Assembly: GCA_019637795.1 (NCBI GenBank)
Contig: JAHBUY010000003.1
Span: 629,409-693,408, forward strand
DNA: 64,000 nt
Direction of reading: 5' to 3'
From: a bacterium
GTDB lineage: Bacteria > Desulfobacterota > Binatia > HRBIN30 > CADEER01
Every line of letters begins with the position of its first letter. Position 1 is the stretch's first letter. Below the pieces are notes generated by a model. That model searched no databases and was not told the DNA's origin. It was given only the letters and a program-made list of their open reading frames with translations. Shown here piece by piece: positions 34,619-43,999 of the stretch. A program made the position numbers and the translations under genes.

Positions 34619-35551
34619 TCAGGCGATCGGCGGGGCGGCCGCGAGCAGGCGGCGCGCCTGGATGAGGATCACCAGGGGCGTCACGAGGAATCCGATGGGA
34701 ACCAGCAGCATGGCCAGCAGCAGGTAGAGCGGCTGGCCGACGAGCAGCGCGACGGCGAACCCGGTGGCGGCGGCGGCGAACAGCAGCGGCGCGAGCAGGC
34801 AGGCGCCGAGCACGCCGTAGCGCCGCTGCGCCAGCAGCGCGGCGATCTCCTCGGCGCCGTACGACACGTCGGCGTGCGCGCCGCGGGCGCCGGCGGCCAC
34901 TGGCGACAGGCGCTGCCCCAGACGCCGGCGCGCGTTGACCACGAGGTCGGCCGCCTCCGCCGCGGCGAGGGGGCCGCTGGTGCGGCGCAGGTGGCGCCCA
35001 ACGGACACGATCACCGCCGCGCCGAGCACGAAGGCCAAGGCTGCCAGCGCGGCGCCGGCGTGGCGCAGGGACACCGGCCGCCCGTGGACGACCGCCAGCA
35101 GCGGATTGGCGAGCGGCTGCATCAGCGGCGACCCGTCGGGCTCGGCCCGCGCGGCGGTCACCGGCGGCACGGCGGCGGCGGCCGGGGGCGCGTCGGCGCG
35201 GAGCAGGAAGTTGAGCTGCAGCGCGCGATCCGGCGCCAGCTCGACCGCCTCGATGCGCCACGGCTGCAGGCCGCCGGAGGAGGCGCGCAGCGCGTAGGTA
35301 CCGGTCGCCTCGCAGGTGAGCGCGAAGCTGCCGTCGGCCGCGCTGCGGGTCGCGCAGGGCGGCTCGCCAGCCGGGCGCAGGACCTCGACCAGCGCGCCGC
35401 CGATGGGGACGGCGCCGTCGCCGACCACCGTCCCGGTCACGACCGCGGCCCGCGCCGCGCCCGCGCAGAGCAGCAGCGCGGCGCCGCCTGCCGCCGCGAT
35501 CCGCGGCGCCGCGCGCCGTCCGTCCGTCGGTGCCCCTGCGCTCCGATCCAT
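34619..35551 (-). CDS. membrane protein with carboxypeptidase-regulatory-like domain
   Basis: 310-aa predicted membrane protein. A signal or anchor helix (about residues 17-37) is followed by a carboxypeptidase-regulatory-like beta-sandwich (VTGTVVGDGAVPIGGALVEV, about 39-110). A proline-rich linker comes next, then a helix (about 165-185), a cytoplasmic segment (about 190-240) and two C-terminal helices (about 250-300). No catalytic motif. ATG 35551 is chosen because the frame upstream has no protein-like character. Function unknown; it may sense or bind something in the periplasm. Confidence 0.6.
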   Translation of the reverse strand: MDRSAGAPTDGRRAAPRIAAAGGAALLLCAGAARAAVVTGTVVGDGAVPIGGALVEVLRPAGEPPCATRSAADGSFALTCEATGTYALRASSGGLQPWRIEAVELAPDRALQLNFLLRADAPPAAAAVPPVTAARAEPDGSPLMQPLANPLLAVVHGRPVSLRHAGAALAALAFVLGAAVIVSVGRHLRRTSGPLAAAEAADLVVNARRRLGQRLSPVAAGARGAHADVSYGAEEIAALLAQRRYGVLGACLLAPLLFAAAATGFAVALLVGQPLYLLLAMLLVPIGFLVTPLVILIQARRLLAAAPPIA

Positions 35552-35979
35552 CGCCAGACAGATGCCGCATGCCGCGTCGGGGGACAACCGCCGCGCGCGG
35601 CGTTGGCGCCAGGCACCAGACTGGCGCCGCGAGGCGCGCACGACGATGGTGTCGCCCTGGAGCGCGAACCCCTCCTCGCCGTTGCCTGCGGCGCGGCAAG
35701 TGCTCGAAGCGGACGTCAGGCTCAGGTATCGAGGATCGTGGTCGATTCGTCGCAGGAACCGCGGCACGTCGCGCGCCTGGACGCGTCGCGGGAGAATCCG
35801 CAGCCGCCGGCGAGCGCACGCTGCTGGAAACCGGGCGTCGACTTCGGCCCGCACGGCGCCGCGCGCTCGCGCTCCAGCATGCCGGCGAACATCCTGCTGC
35901 GGCGCGCGGCCGGAGCGCGTACCGGAAAGGCGCGGGGGCGTGGCGTTGCGCGCTGCCGGCGGCCCGGAAGCGGCGCGCC
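35552..35979. other. 428-bp region without a supported gene
   Basis: This lies between divergent genes, so promoters for both are expected here. Open frames on both strands run through it but show no recognisable domain, and their amino-acid composition (Arg/Ala-rich) looks like high-GC noise. No clear hairpin or repeat was found. Confidence 0.4.
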
Positions 35980-36840
35980 GTGACCGGCGTTCTCGATGCC
36001 GAGGTCCAGGCCGCCCTGAGGGCGAACGACCTGCGCTGGTCCGGATGGGAGTGCCTGTCGAGCCTCATGAGCCCCGCGCTCGATCGCGTGACCTACCGCA
36101 TCGATCTGACCGACGGCGGACCGGCGGCGACCGTGAAGGCCCGACGGATGCCCAGCGAGGAAGCGGCGCGGGTGCAGGCCGAGATCCGCAGCGCCCTGCC
36201 CGACGCCTTCACGGCGGTGCTGGTCCGGCACGGACGCGTGCTCCTCGAGGAGTGGGTCGACGGCGAGGTGGTGGGCGCGGCTCCCGACGCGATGACGGTC
36301 CGCCGGGCTGCCGGCGTCCTCGCGGAGTTGCACATGCGGCCCACGCTCGACGGACGGACGCTGTTCGGGCGCGAGTCCACGGCGGAGCAGCGCCGGGCGA
36401 CGGTGCAGGCGGTGCACGCGGTGCGCCGCGCCGGCCTGCTTCGCCGAGAAGACGCGGCCGTCCTGGCGCGAGCCCTGCGCCGCGAGGATCCGGGGACGTG
36501 CCTCTACGGTCTGATCCACACCGATTTCTGCGGCGTGAACATGGTGGCCGATCGGCAGGGCCGGCTACGGGTGGTGGACAACGAGCGTCTCGGACGCGAC
36601 GCGCTGGGCTATGACCTCGGCCGCGCCTGGTACCGCTGGGCCCTGGCGCCGGACGCCTGGAGCGGCTTTCTCGACGCCTACAGGACGGCGCTTGCGGCAC
36701 CCGGGGCGCCCGAGCCGTTCCGGTTCTGGCAGATCGTGGCGGCCGTGCGGGCGCTGGAGATCCGCCTGCGCTACACACCGGATAACGTCGAGGCGCCGCT
36801 GGTCTGCCTGCGCCGACTGATGGCGGAGATGGCCACGTGA
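35980..36840 (+). CDS. phosphotransferase-family protein (APH/choline-kinase fold)
   Basis: 286-aa kinase-like protein. The Brenner motif is HTDFCGVNMV (catalytic Asp, then Asn), followed by RVVDNERLGRDALGYDLG, where the Asp binds Mg. The N-lobe strand TVKARRM supplies the ATP-binding Lys. The start is GTG 35980. The next gene, a glycosyltransferase, overlaps by 4 bp, indicating a two-gene unit. Substrate could be a sugar, amino alcohol or antibiotic; homology alone cannot decide. Confidence 0.75.
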   Translation: MTGVLDAEVQAALRANDLRWSGWECLSSLMSPALDRVTYRIDLTDGGPAATVKARRMPSEEAARVQAEIRSALPDAFTAVLVRHGRVLLEEWVDGEVVGAAPDAMTVRRAAGVLAELHMRPTLDGRTLFGRESTAEQRRATVQAVHAVRRAGLLRREDAAVLARALRREDPGTCLYGLIHTDFCGVNMVADRQGRLRVVDNERLGRDALGYDLGRAWYRWALAPDAWSGFLDAYRTALAAPGAPEPFRFWQIVAAVRALEIRLRYTPDNVEAPLVCLRRLMAEMAT

Positions 36841-38057
36841 CAGCGCCAACCGCGGTGTTCTTCAGCATGGAAGGGCACGGTCATCTCCGCCGACTGCTGC
36901 CCGTGGTGGCGGGCCTGGCCGCGGCGGGGTTGCGCGTCTGCGTGTTCGCGGAGCGGCGCTACCGCGAGGAGGTGGAACAGGCCGGCGGCGAGATCATGGA
37001 CCTGTACTCCCGCGGCTCGCTCGCCGAGGCCGATGCCGAGTCGATCCCCACGCCGTGCCGCTATGTGACCTTCGCCGGGCTCCATGCCGAGGCCATCCTG
37101 AGCGAGGTGGCCGCACTCGAGCCGTCGCTCATCGTCCATGACAGCTTCGCGGTGATCGGGCAGATCGTGGCGCGGCGACTGGGACTGCCGCGCGTGAACG
37201 TGTGCGCCGGGCACAACGTCACCCCGGCCACGATCCAGGAGATCCTCTCCGACTACGCCAGACTCGTCTTCTCGGACGCCTGCAAGCGCGCGGTCGAGAC
37301 GCTGCGCACCCGGGATCTGCTGCCCGACGCGACCCCGCTCGCCTTCGCCACGCCGCCGAGCCCCGATCTCAACCTCTACTGCGAGCCGCCGCAGTTCCTG
37401 CGCCCGGACGAGCGCCCGGCCTTCGCGCCGCTGGAGTTCATCGGCTCCCTGTCGCCGCAGAACCTGGCCCGCGGACCGTCCTCCACGCAACCGTTCGGCG
37501 CCGATCCGGCGATCCGGCGCCGCCTCTTCGTCTGCCTGGGGACGGTCGTCTGGCGCCGGTACGAGGCGCTGGGACGGGAGCTGCTGGAGACCGTGAGCAG
37601 AGCCGTGGCCGAGCAGCCGGACACGGCCGCCATCATCAGCCTCGGCGGAGCCACGCCCGGGCCGTGGGCGGACGCGCTGCGGCACGCTCGCGTCCGCGTC
37701 GAGGACTACGTCGATCAGTGGGATGTGCTGGCGCACGCCGACCTCTTCCTGACGCACCAGGGACTGAACTCGACGCACGAGGCGATCTGTCAGGAGGTCC
37801 CGATGATTTCGTATCCGATCTTCTGGGACCAGCCGGCGCTCGCCACACGATGCCGGGAGCTCGGCCTGGCCGTGCCGCTGGTGGAGGCGCGGCGCGGACC
37901 GGTGACCGTGGACGACGTGCGGTCGGCCCTGGCGACGGTGGCCGCGGCGCGCGAGCGGCTGCGCGATCGCCTGCGCGAAGCCCGCGCCTGGGAGCTCGAC
38001 GTCGTCGCCCAACGGCCACGGGTCATCGATCGGGTGCTGGCACTGGCCGACCGCTGA
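36837..38057 (+). CDS. UDP-glycosyltransferase, GT1/MGT-like
   Basis: 406-aa GT-B fold enzyme. N-domain begins with FFSMEGHGHLRRLLPVVAGL (His of the GHGHxxP motif). The C-domain donor-binding box is DLFLTHQGLNSTHEAICQEV followed by PMISYPIFWDQPALA, a form of the GT1 signature. These enzymes glycosylate small hydrophobic acceptors such as macrolides, sterols or flavonoids. It is translationally coupled to the upstream kinase. Acceptor unknown. Confidence 0.88.
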   Translation: MTAPTAVFFSMEGHGHLRRLLPVVAGLAAAGLRVCVFAERRYREEVEQAGGEIMDLYSRGSLAEADAESIPTPCRYVTFAGLHAEAILSEVAALEPSLIVHDSFAVIGQIVARRLGLPRVNVCAGHNVTPATIQEILSDYARLVFSDACKRAVETLRTRDLLPDATPLAFATPPSPDLNLYCEPPQFLRPDERPAFAPLEFIGSLSPQNLARGPSSTQPFGADPAIRRRLFVCLGTVVWRRYEALGRELLETVSRAVAEQPDTAAIISLGGATPGPWADALRHARVRVEDYVDQWDVLAHADLFLTHQGLNSTHEAICQEVPMISYPIFWDQPALATRCRELGLAVPLVEARRGPVTVDDVRSALATVAAARERLRDRLREARAWELDVVAQRPRVIDRVLALADR

Positions 38058-38255
38058 TCTGTCCCGGGGATCGCCTCCCAGCGCCGCGGCGGTGCGACCA
38101 GACGGCGCCGTTCGGTGTGAAGGTCCCGGGGTCAGCTCCGAGCCGCACCCGTGCACGGTCGCGCGGAGCCGCGAGACCCGGGCCCGCGCGAGGGCGAGGG
38201 CGACCCCTGGCCCGGCGTGCGGCGTGCCACGACCACCGGCGCGCGCCGACCGGCC

Positions 38256-38636
38256 TCAGGCGGCAGTGCGCCAGCTCAGCGCGGCACGGCGCCGCCGGCC
38301 GGCCGCGTGCCAGCGCTCGACCGCGGCGCGCACCCACTGTGGATCGAGGTTCAGCAGCTCGCACAGGTGGCGGAACGCGTAGAAGTGATCGACCAGGTCC
38401 GAGCGCACCCAGTCGAGCTCGGCGGCGACCAGTGCGGCGCGCTTGGGATCGCCGGAGTGATCGCGGATCTCGATCAGCGCGCTGGCGAGAACGGCCGCCG
38501 CCAGCGACTTCTCGGGCGACCACACGCAGGCCGCCGGCTGCTGCGCCGCCACCGGCTCGCCGCCGGCGAGCATGTGCGCCAGGTTGGCGATGCTGTTGCC
38601 CTCCAGCAGAATCGACGACGTCACCATCTTGGTCAT
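38256..38636 (-). CDS. small hypothetical protein
   Basis: 126-aa soluble protein without signal peptide. The central pattern DWVRSD...FYAFRHLCELLNLDP then QWVRAAVERW predicts a compact helical fold. I recall similar short proteins scattered in deltaproteobacterial genomes but cannot name a family. ATG 38636 has GAGG 5 nt upstream. It lies 43 bp downstream of the sulfatase on the same strand and may be co-transcribed. Function unknown. Confidence 0.6.
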   Translation of the reverse strand: MTKMVTSSILLEGNSIANLAHMLAGGEPVAAQQPAACVWSPEKSLAAAVLASALIEIRDHSGDPKRAALVAAELDWVRSDLVDHFYAFRHLCELLNLDPQWVRAAVERWHAAGRRRRAALSWRTAA

Positions 38637-38679
38637 CACCACCTCAACGTTCTCCCGGCCGAGCCCGCGCGGGAGACTC

Positions 38680-40272
38680 TCACTCGCCGCTGTTCGCGGT
38701 CAGCTTTTCCAGGGCGTCGCCGAGGTTGAAGCTGCCGGGCTTCTGGCGCGGCGGGAATTCCCTGAAGCTCGCCAACCAGTTCTTGACGAACACCTGGGCG
38801 GGCACCAGCGCGTAGACGCGGTCGATGCGCCAGCGGCTGTACCCCATGCCCTCGTGATCGGCGCGCTCGAACGGGTCGGAACGCAGGTTGAAGAGCTTCG
38901 GCACGCGCAGGGTGACCATCGGCTCCTGCCAGACGTCGAAGCCGTGCGCGCGCTGCTCCATGAACACCACCTTCCACGGGTTGTAGCGCAGGCCGGCGAG
39001 ATCGCCGTCGTCGGTCCAGTAGAGGAACTCGTGGCGCGGCCACTCGCCCTGCCCGCCGAGCGCCGGCATGAGGTTGTAGCCGTCGAGATGCGCCTTGTAG
39101 TTGGTGCCGCCGACCGTGGTGCCCTTCAGCAACTGCTCCTTGACGTCCGGCTGGCCGACGGCGGCGAGCAGGGTCGGCAGCCAGTCCTCGTGCGAGATGA
39201 TGTCGTTGATCTCCGTGCCGGGCTTGATGACGCCGGGCCAGCGCACCGTGAGCGGAACCCGATAGCCGCCCTCCCAGTTGGTGTTCTTCTCGCCGCGGAA
39301 CGGCGTCGTGCCGCCGTCCGGCCAGCTCATCATCTCGGCGCCGTTGTCGGTGGTCCAGATGACGATGGTGTTGTCGGCGATGCCGAGGTCGTCGAGCTTC
39401 TGCAGCAGATGGCCGATCTGGGCGTCGTGCTCGACCATGCCGTCGGCGTAGACGCCGACGCCGGTCTTGTCGCGCGACTCCGGCTTGAGATGCGTCCAGA
39501 TGTGCATGCGGGTGGTGTTGAACCAGACGAACCACGGCTTCTTGGCGGCGTTCTGGCGGTCGATGAAGTCGAGCGTCGCGTCCATCACCTCGCCGTCGAA
39601 GGTCTCCATGCGCTGCGTGGTGAGCGGGCCGGTGTCCTCGCACCTCTGCTTGCCCCAGGGGCCGAAGCGCGGGTCATCGCCGGGCGTCACGGTGCTGGTG
39701 GCGACGCACCTGAAGACGCCGCGCGGTCCGAACGTCTGCTTGAACGCCGGGTCCTTGGGATAATCCTCGTTCTCCGGCTCCTCCTCGGCGTTGAGGTGGT
39801 AGAAGTTGCCGAAGAACTCGTCGAAGCCGTGCACCGTGGGGAAGAACTCGTTGCGGTCCCCGAGGTGGTTCTTGCCGAACTGGCCGGTGGCGTAGCCCTG
39901 CGCCTTGAGCAGCTCGGCGATGGTCGGGTCCTTCGCCGACAGTCCCTCGGGCGCGCCCGGGAGGCCCACTTTGGTGAGGCCGGTGCGCACCGGCGACTGG
40001 CCGGTGATGAAGGCGGCGCGACCGGCGGTGCAGCTCTGCTGTGCGTAGGCGTCGGTGAAGACGGCGCCCTCATGGGCGATGCGGTCGATGTTGGGCGTGC
40101 GATAGCCCATCATGCCGCGGTTGTAGATGCTCGGGTTCCAGTAGCCGACGTCGTCGCCGAACATCACCAGGATGTTGGGCTTCCTGGCAGGCGCGGCCGG
40201 CTGCGCCTCGGCCGCGGCGCACAGGCCAGTCAGCAGGGCGAGGATCGCGAGCGGACCTCGGATGTGGGGCAT
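38680..40272 (-). CDS. arylsulfatase (type I, formylglycine-dependent)
   Basis: 530-aa exported sulfatase. Signal peptide residues 1-23 (ending AAEAQ). Metal-binding Asp pair in MFGDDVGYW, and the modification site QSCTAGRAAFITG, where Cys is the formylglycine precursor (CxAxR variant of CxPxR). Other active-site pieces are GKNHLGD and TTDNGAEM (third metal Asp/Asn pair). A GGAGG site precedes ATG 40272. It should hydrolyse a sulfate ester in the periplasm; the formylglycine-generating enzyme is not in the window. It is divergent from a Crp/Fnr regulator. Confidence 0.93.
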   Translation of the reverse strand: MPHIRGPLAILALLTGLCAAAEAQPAAPARKPNILVMFGDDVGYWNPSIYNRGMMGYRTPNIDRIAHEGAVFTDAYAQQSCTAGRAAFITGQSPVRTGLTKVGLPGAPEGLSAKDPTIAELLKAQGYATGQFGKNHLGDRNEFFPTVHGFDEFFGNFYHLNAEEEPENEDYPKDPAFKQTFGPRGVFRCVATSTVTPGDDPRFGPWGKQRCEDTGPLTTQRMETFDGEVMDATLDFIDRQNAAKKPWFVWFNTTRMHIWTHLKPESRDKTGVGVYADGMVEHDAQIGHLLQKLDDLGIADNTIVIWTTDNGAEMMSWPDGGTTPFRGEKNTNWEGGYRVPLTVRWPGVIKPGTEINDIISHEDWLPTLLAAVGQPDVKEQLLKGTTVGGTNYKAHLDGYNLMPALGGQGEWPRHEFLYWTDDGDLAGLRYNPWKVVFMEQRAHGFDVWQEPMVTLRVPKLFNLRSDPFERADHEGMGYSRWRIDRVYALVPAQVFVKNWLASFREFPPRQKPGSFNLGDALEKLTANSGE

Positions 40273-40389
40273 GGGGACCTCCTTCACGGGCCCGTTCTTG
40301 GCAGCGTCCCGGGGCGAAAGCTGTCGCGGGCGCGACAAGCCGTGCAGAATCTTTGCGGCGCCGGCGGGGGAGGTGATAGCGCGTCGCCC

Positions 40390-41118
40390 GTGACCGGGGA
40401 CCCGACGCCGTGGATGCTGCGCCTGCTGCGCGATGGAGCCTGGTTCCGGCAGCTCCCCGAGGCTCTGCAGGAACAGTTCGTGCGCCGCTCGGTGGTGCGC
40501 GCCTACCGCCGCGGGCAGGTGGTCACCCGGGCCGGCATCCGCCTGGAGGGGCTCCACGGCCTGCTCGAGGGCCGGCTGCGCGTGATCCGGCCGGTCGGCG
40601 CGGATGGCGAGGATCTCATCCACGTCGGCGAGCCGGGGTTCTGGATCGGCGAGTACTCGCTCCTCACCGGCGCCCCCGCGGTGGTCGGCACCGTGGCGGC
40701 GACGGCGTCGCGGGTGCTGCTGCTGCCGCGCCGCGAGTTCGAGCGTCTGGTCGACGAGGAGCCGCGCTGGTTCCGACCCTTCGCCACGCTGGCGCTCGAA
40801 CGGTACGCCCTGAGCATCCGCCAGCTCTCCGACACGCGCGCGCTGTCGCCCGAGGAGCGGCTGCGGATGCGCCTCGCCGATCTCGTCGAATTGCGCCGGG
40901 CGGAGCGCTTCGGCGTCGGCCCGGTCGTCCTGCGCCTCTCGCAGGAGGAGCTGGCGCGCATCGTCGGCGTGTCGCGGCAGACGCTCAATGCGCTGCTCGC
41001 CGGTCTGCGCGACGAGGGCCTGGTCGAGATCGGCTTCCGCTCGCTGCGCATCCCCGATCCGGCGTCCCTGTGCGCGACCGCACCGCTTCCGCTGGCGGCG
41101 CCGCGGCGCGTCATCTGA
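40390..41118 (+). CDS. Crp/Fnr-family transcriptional regulator
   Basis: 242 aa: N-terminal cyclic-nucleotide-binding-like jelly roll (about residues 15-130, with IRLEGLHGLLEGRLRV and WIGEYSLLTG), a dimer helix, and a C-terminal winged helix (LSQEELARIVGVSRQTLNAL). No Fnr-type Cys cluster, so it is not an obvious oxygen sensor, and the cAMP-binding Arg/Glu pair is not clearly preserved. GTG 40390 is used; GGGGGAGGTGAT lies about 14 nt upstream, a rather long distance. Divergent from the sulfatase and a candidate regulator of it. Confidence 0.88.
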   Translation: MTGDPTPWMLRLLRDGAWFRQLPEALQEQFVRRSVVRAYRRGQVVTRAGIRLEGLHGLLEGRLRVIRPVGADGEDLIHVGEPGFWIGEYSLLTGAPAVVGTVAATASRVLLLPRREFERLVDEEPRWFRPFATLALERYALSIRQLSDTRALSPEERLRMRLADLVELRRAERFGVGPVVLRLSQEELARIVGVSRQTLNALLAGLRDEGLVEIGFRSLRIPDPASLCATAPLPLAAPRRVI

Positions 41119-41176
41119 CCGCACGTCGCTGTCGGGCGGGGCCCGGCCCGGCGCCCGCGGTGTTATCATCCGCAGC

Positions 41177-41450
41177 ATGAGACCGGCGCGGACGCGGCAC
41201 GAGGTGCTCATCGTCGGCGTCAACATCGCCGGCCTGAGCGCGGCAATGGCGCTGTCCGCCGACTGCGACGTGGCAGTGCTCGATCCGCGGCCGTGGTTCG
41301 AGCGGCTGCCGAACAATTCACGAGCTGGTCTCGGAGGTGAAGCGGCCGTCGCATCTGCGCCGGCCGCGCCGCGAGATCGTCGAGCGGGACGGCCACCGCT
41401 TCCTCGGGGCTCGGATGGTGTCCAGCGACCGCCGCGGGCGAGCGCGCGCG
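41177..41450 (+). pseudogene. type II NADH dehydrogenase-like FAD oxidoreductase, frameshifted remnant
   Basis: The N-terminus reads HEVLIVGVNIAGLSAAMAL (dinucleotide-binding motif, with one Gly changed) up to WFERLPN. Then an extra A at 41315-41316 shifts the frame. In the other frame the family sequence continues as IHELVSEVKRPSHLRRP, then GHRFLG, before fading near 41450. Only about 90 of some 400 residues remain. The shifted frame runs without a stop into the next gene. It is a decayed relative of NDH-2/AIF-like oxidoreductases. Confidence 0.75.
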
Positions 41451-41531
41451 TCCGCCACGCGCTCGCCGGCCTGCTGCCGCCGGCGCTGCACTCCCCGGAG
41501 CGCTGAGACGCGCATGGTCGATGGAGCTCCG

Positions 41532-42989
41532 ATGAGCGACCGCATCCTCGTCACCGGCGCCACCGGCTACGTCGGGAGCCGGCTCCTGCGGGCGTTGACG
41601 GCACGCGGCGCGGCGCTCCGCGGGCTCGCCCGTCGGCCGGAGATCCTGCGGGCGCGCGTCGGTCCGGGCGTCGAGGTGGTCGGGGGGGACGTGCTGCGGC
41701 CGGAGACGCTGCCGGCGGCGCTCGCCGGCGTCGGCACCGCCTACTACATGATCCATTCGATGGGCTCGGCCGAGCCCTTCGAGGAGCGCGACTGCGTCGC
41801 GGCGCAGCACTTCGGTCGCGCCGCGCGCGCGGCCGGCGTGCGGCGGATCATCTATCTGGGCGGTCTCGGTGACCCCGCCGAGACGCTCTCGCCCCATCTG
41901 CGCAGCCGTCTCCAGGTCGGGGACATCCTGCGCGACAGCGGCGTCGAGACGATCGAGCTGCGCGCCTCGATCGTCATCGGCTCCGGCAGCCTCTCCTTCG
42001 AGCTGGTGCGCGCCCTGGTCGAGCGCCTGCCGGTGATGATCATGCCGCGCTGGGTGTCGGTGCCGGCGCAGCCGATCGCCATCGACGACGTGCTCGCCTA
42101 CCTGATCGCCGCCCGCGACCTGCCTCCGGGACCCAGCCGGGTGTTCGAGATCGGCGGCGCCGACGTGGTCACCTACGCCGACCTCATGCGCGAGTATGCC
42201 GCGCTGCGCGGTCTGCGCCGCTGGATGATCCCGGTGCCGGTGCTGACACCGCGCCTGTCGAGCCTCTGGCTCGGGCTGGTGACGCCGGTCTACGCCCGCA
42301 TCGGCCGCAAACTGATCGAGAGCATCGTCCACGCCACGGTGGTACGCGACCCCGCGGCGGCGGAGGTGTTCGGCATCCGCCCGCGCGGCATGCAGGCCGC
42401 GATCGCCGAGGCGCTGCGCGCCGAGGAGCGCGAGCTCGACGAGACGCGGTGGTCGGACGCGCTGTCGTCGCTCGGCGAGCCGCGCGACTGGGGCGGCGTG
42501 CGCTTCGGCAGCCGCCTGGTCGACGCGCGGAGCGCCGTGGCGGCCGTGCCGCCGGCGCGCGCCTTCGCCCCGGTGCGCCGCATCGGCGCCCGCACCGGCT
42601 GGTACTGTGCCGACTGGCTGTGGACGCTGCGCGGCTGGATCGACCTGCTGCTGGGCGGCGCCGGCATGCGGCGCGGCCGCCGCGATCCCGACGCGCTGCG
42701 CGTCGGCGACGTGCTCGACTGCTGGCGCGTCGAGGTCTACGAGCCCGACCGCCGCCTGCGGCTCGCGGCCGAGATGAAGCTCCCCGGCCGCGCCTGGCTG
42801 GAGTTCGAGGTGGAACCGCACCCCGCCGGCGCGCGCGTCCGCCAGACGGCGATCTTCGATCCCGTCGGCCTCGCCGGCCTCGCCTACTGGTACGGCATCT
42901 ATCCGCTGCACCAGCTCGTGTTCGCCGGCATGCTGCGGGGCCTGGTCGCCGCCGCCGAGCGCGACGACCGCGGCGGCGCCGCGGCCTGA
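41532..42989 (+). CDS. NAD(P)H-binding protein with C-terminal DUF2867 domain
   Basis: 485 aa. Residues 1-290 are an atypical SDR of the complex-I-subunit/epimerase type (VTGATGYVGSRLLRAL, YMIHSMG, YLGGLGD). Residues about 330-485 match DUF2867 (GWYCADWLW, LRVGDVLDCWRVE, MKLPGRAWLEFEV, YWYGIYPLHQLVF). The two-domain form is widespread in bacteria, and its reaction is not established. ATG 41532 has GGAG 6 nt upstream; the frame continues upstream into the oxidoreductase remnant, which is not thought to be part of this gene. Confidence 0.85.
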   Translation: MSDRILVTGATGYVGSRLLRALTARGAALRGLARRPEILRARVGPGVEVVGGDVLRPETLPAALAGVGTAYYMIHSMGSAEPFEERDCVAAQHFGRAARAAGVRRIIYLGGLGDPAETLSPHLRSRLQVGDILRDSGVETIELRASIVIGSGSLSFELVRALVERLPVMIMPRWVSVPAQPIAIDDVLAYLIAARDLPPGPSRVFEIGGADVVTYADLMREYAALRGLRRWMIPVPVLTPRLSSLWLGLVTPVYARIGRKLIESIVHATVVRDPAAAEVFGIRPRGMQAAIAEALRAEERELDETRWSDALSSLGEPRDWGGVRFGSRLVDARSAVAAVPPARAFAPVRRIGARTGWYCADWLWTLRGWIDLLLGGAGMRRGRRDPDALRVGDVLDCWRVEVYEPDRRLRLAAEMKLPGRAWLEFEVEPHPAGARVRQTAIFDPVGLAGLAYWYGIYPLHQLVFAGMLRGLVAAAERDDRGGAAA

Positions 42990-43113
42990 CCGCGGGCCGC
43001 GCGCGACTGTCCGCGCCGCGCTCCTGGCGGAAAACGGGGCCAATCGACCCGCCGGCCCGCCCACCGCGCTCCGCGCGGTCGTGGGCGCGCGGCGGTGGTG
43101 GTAGCCTGCGGTC

Positions 43114-43683
43114 GTGCGCCCGCGCCGGCTCTCGAACACCGTCGGCTTCGACGACGCGCCCTTCGCGCGCACGCACCGCGGCCCGGTGCCGGTGGTCGGC
43201 GCGGTGTTCGCCGACCGCCGCCTCGACGGGGTGCTGCTGGCGGCGGTGGAAAAGGACGGCACCGACGCCACCGCCGTGCTGGCGGCCATGCTCACCGGCT
43301 CGCGTTTCGAGGAGCACGTCCACCTGGTGCTGCTGCAGGGAGTGACGCTGGCGGGCTTCAACGTGGTCGACGCGGTGGCGCTGCGCGAGCAGGTCGGCCG
43401 CCCGGTGCTGGTGGTCGCGCGCCGGCGCCCGGACCTGGCCGCGGTCCGCCGCGCCCTCGAGAACCGCCTGCCCGGTGGCCATGCCCGCTGGCGGGCCATC
43501 GAGCGGCTGGGGGCGATGGAACCCTGCGGCGGCGTGTGCGTGCAGCGCGTCGGCCTCTCCGCCGAGGAGGCACGGGTCGTAGTCGAGCGCCTGGCGCTCC
43601 ACAGCCGCATCCCCGAGCCGTTGCGGGTCGCGCACCTCATCGCCGGCGCGGTCGGGCGCGGCGCCAGCCGCGGCCGCCCCTGA
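43114..43683 (+). CDS. DUF99 family protein
   Basis: 189 aa matching the DUF99 family, whose fold is related to endonuclease V/RNase H-like proteins: GFDDAPFARTHRGPVPVVG, VFADRRLDGVLL, SRFEEHVHLVLLQGVTLAGF and RIPEPLRVAHLIAG. The early Asp residues are retained. GTG 43114 is the only plausible start. It stands alone with no conserved partner. Members are common in archaea and uncommon in bacteria; function unknown, perhaps nucleic-acid repair. Confidence 0.85.
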   Translation: MRPRRLSNTVGFDDAPFARTHRGPVPVVGAVFADRRLDGVLLAAVEKDGTDATAVLAAMLTGSRFEEHVHLVLLQGVTLAGFNVVDAVALREQVGRPVLVVARRRPDLAAVRRALENRLPGGHARWRAIERLGAMEPCGGVCVQRVGLSAEEARVVVERLALHSRIPEPLRVAHLIAGAVGRGASRGRP

Positions 43684-43999
43684 GGCGCCGTCACCCGCGT
43701 CCGTCCCACCGGTGCCACCGCCGCCCTCGCCGCCTTCGCGTCGGTGCGACGGGCGCAACGGCGGCTCGGGCCGGGCCGGTCGTCGCCCGCGCGGCACGCA
43801 ACTTGGACCGTAGTCCGTTTGGAAAACAGGCGGCGTCGCGGGGGCGATGGATCGTGCGCCGGATCGAGGCGCCGAACCGGAGGCGAACCGGTCGGTGTTG
43901 TCGAAGAGTTGGCGCACGAAACCCACCCGCAGGAGGCGAGCTGTCTTTCAACGGGCTGCAAGGCGGCGGGGCGCGCACCGGCGCGCGCCCACCAGGGTC
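43684..43999. other. 316-bp upstream region of the first large secreted-protein gene
   Basis: No gene is supported. A locally AT-richer stretch (about 43800-43830, TTGGACCGTAGTCCG) is the likeliest promoter area, but no good -10 box is visible. Low confidence. Confidence 0.35.

Noticed and set aside
35552-35854. A 101-codon N-terminal extension of the membrane protein at 34619
   Set aside because: Arg-rich, without pattern, and it would put the signal helix in the middle of the protein.
35980-38057. A natural-product biosynthetic cluster around the kinase/glycosyltransferase pair
   Set aside because: No polyketide, peptide or terpene synthase is nearby; only the two tailoring-type genes are present.
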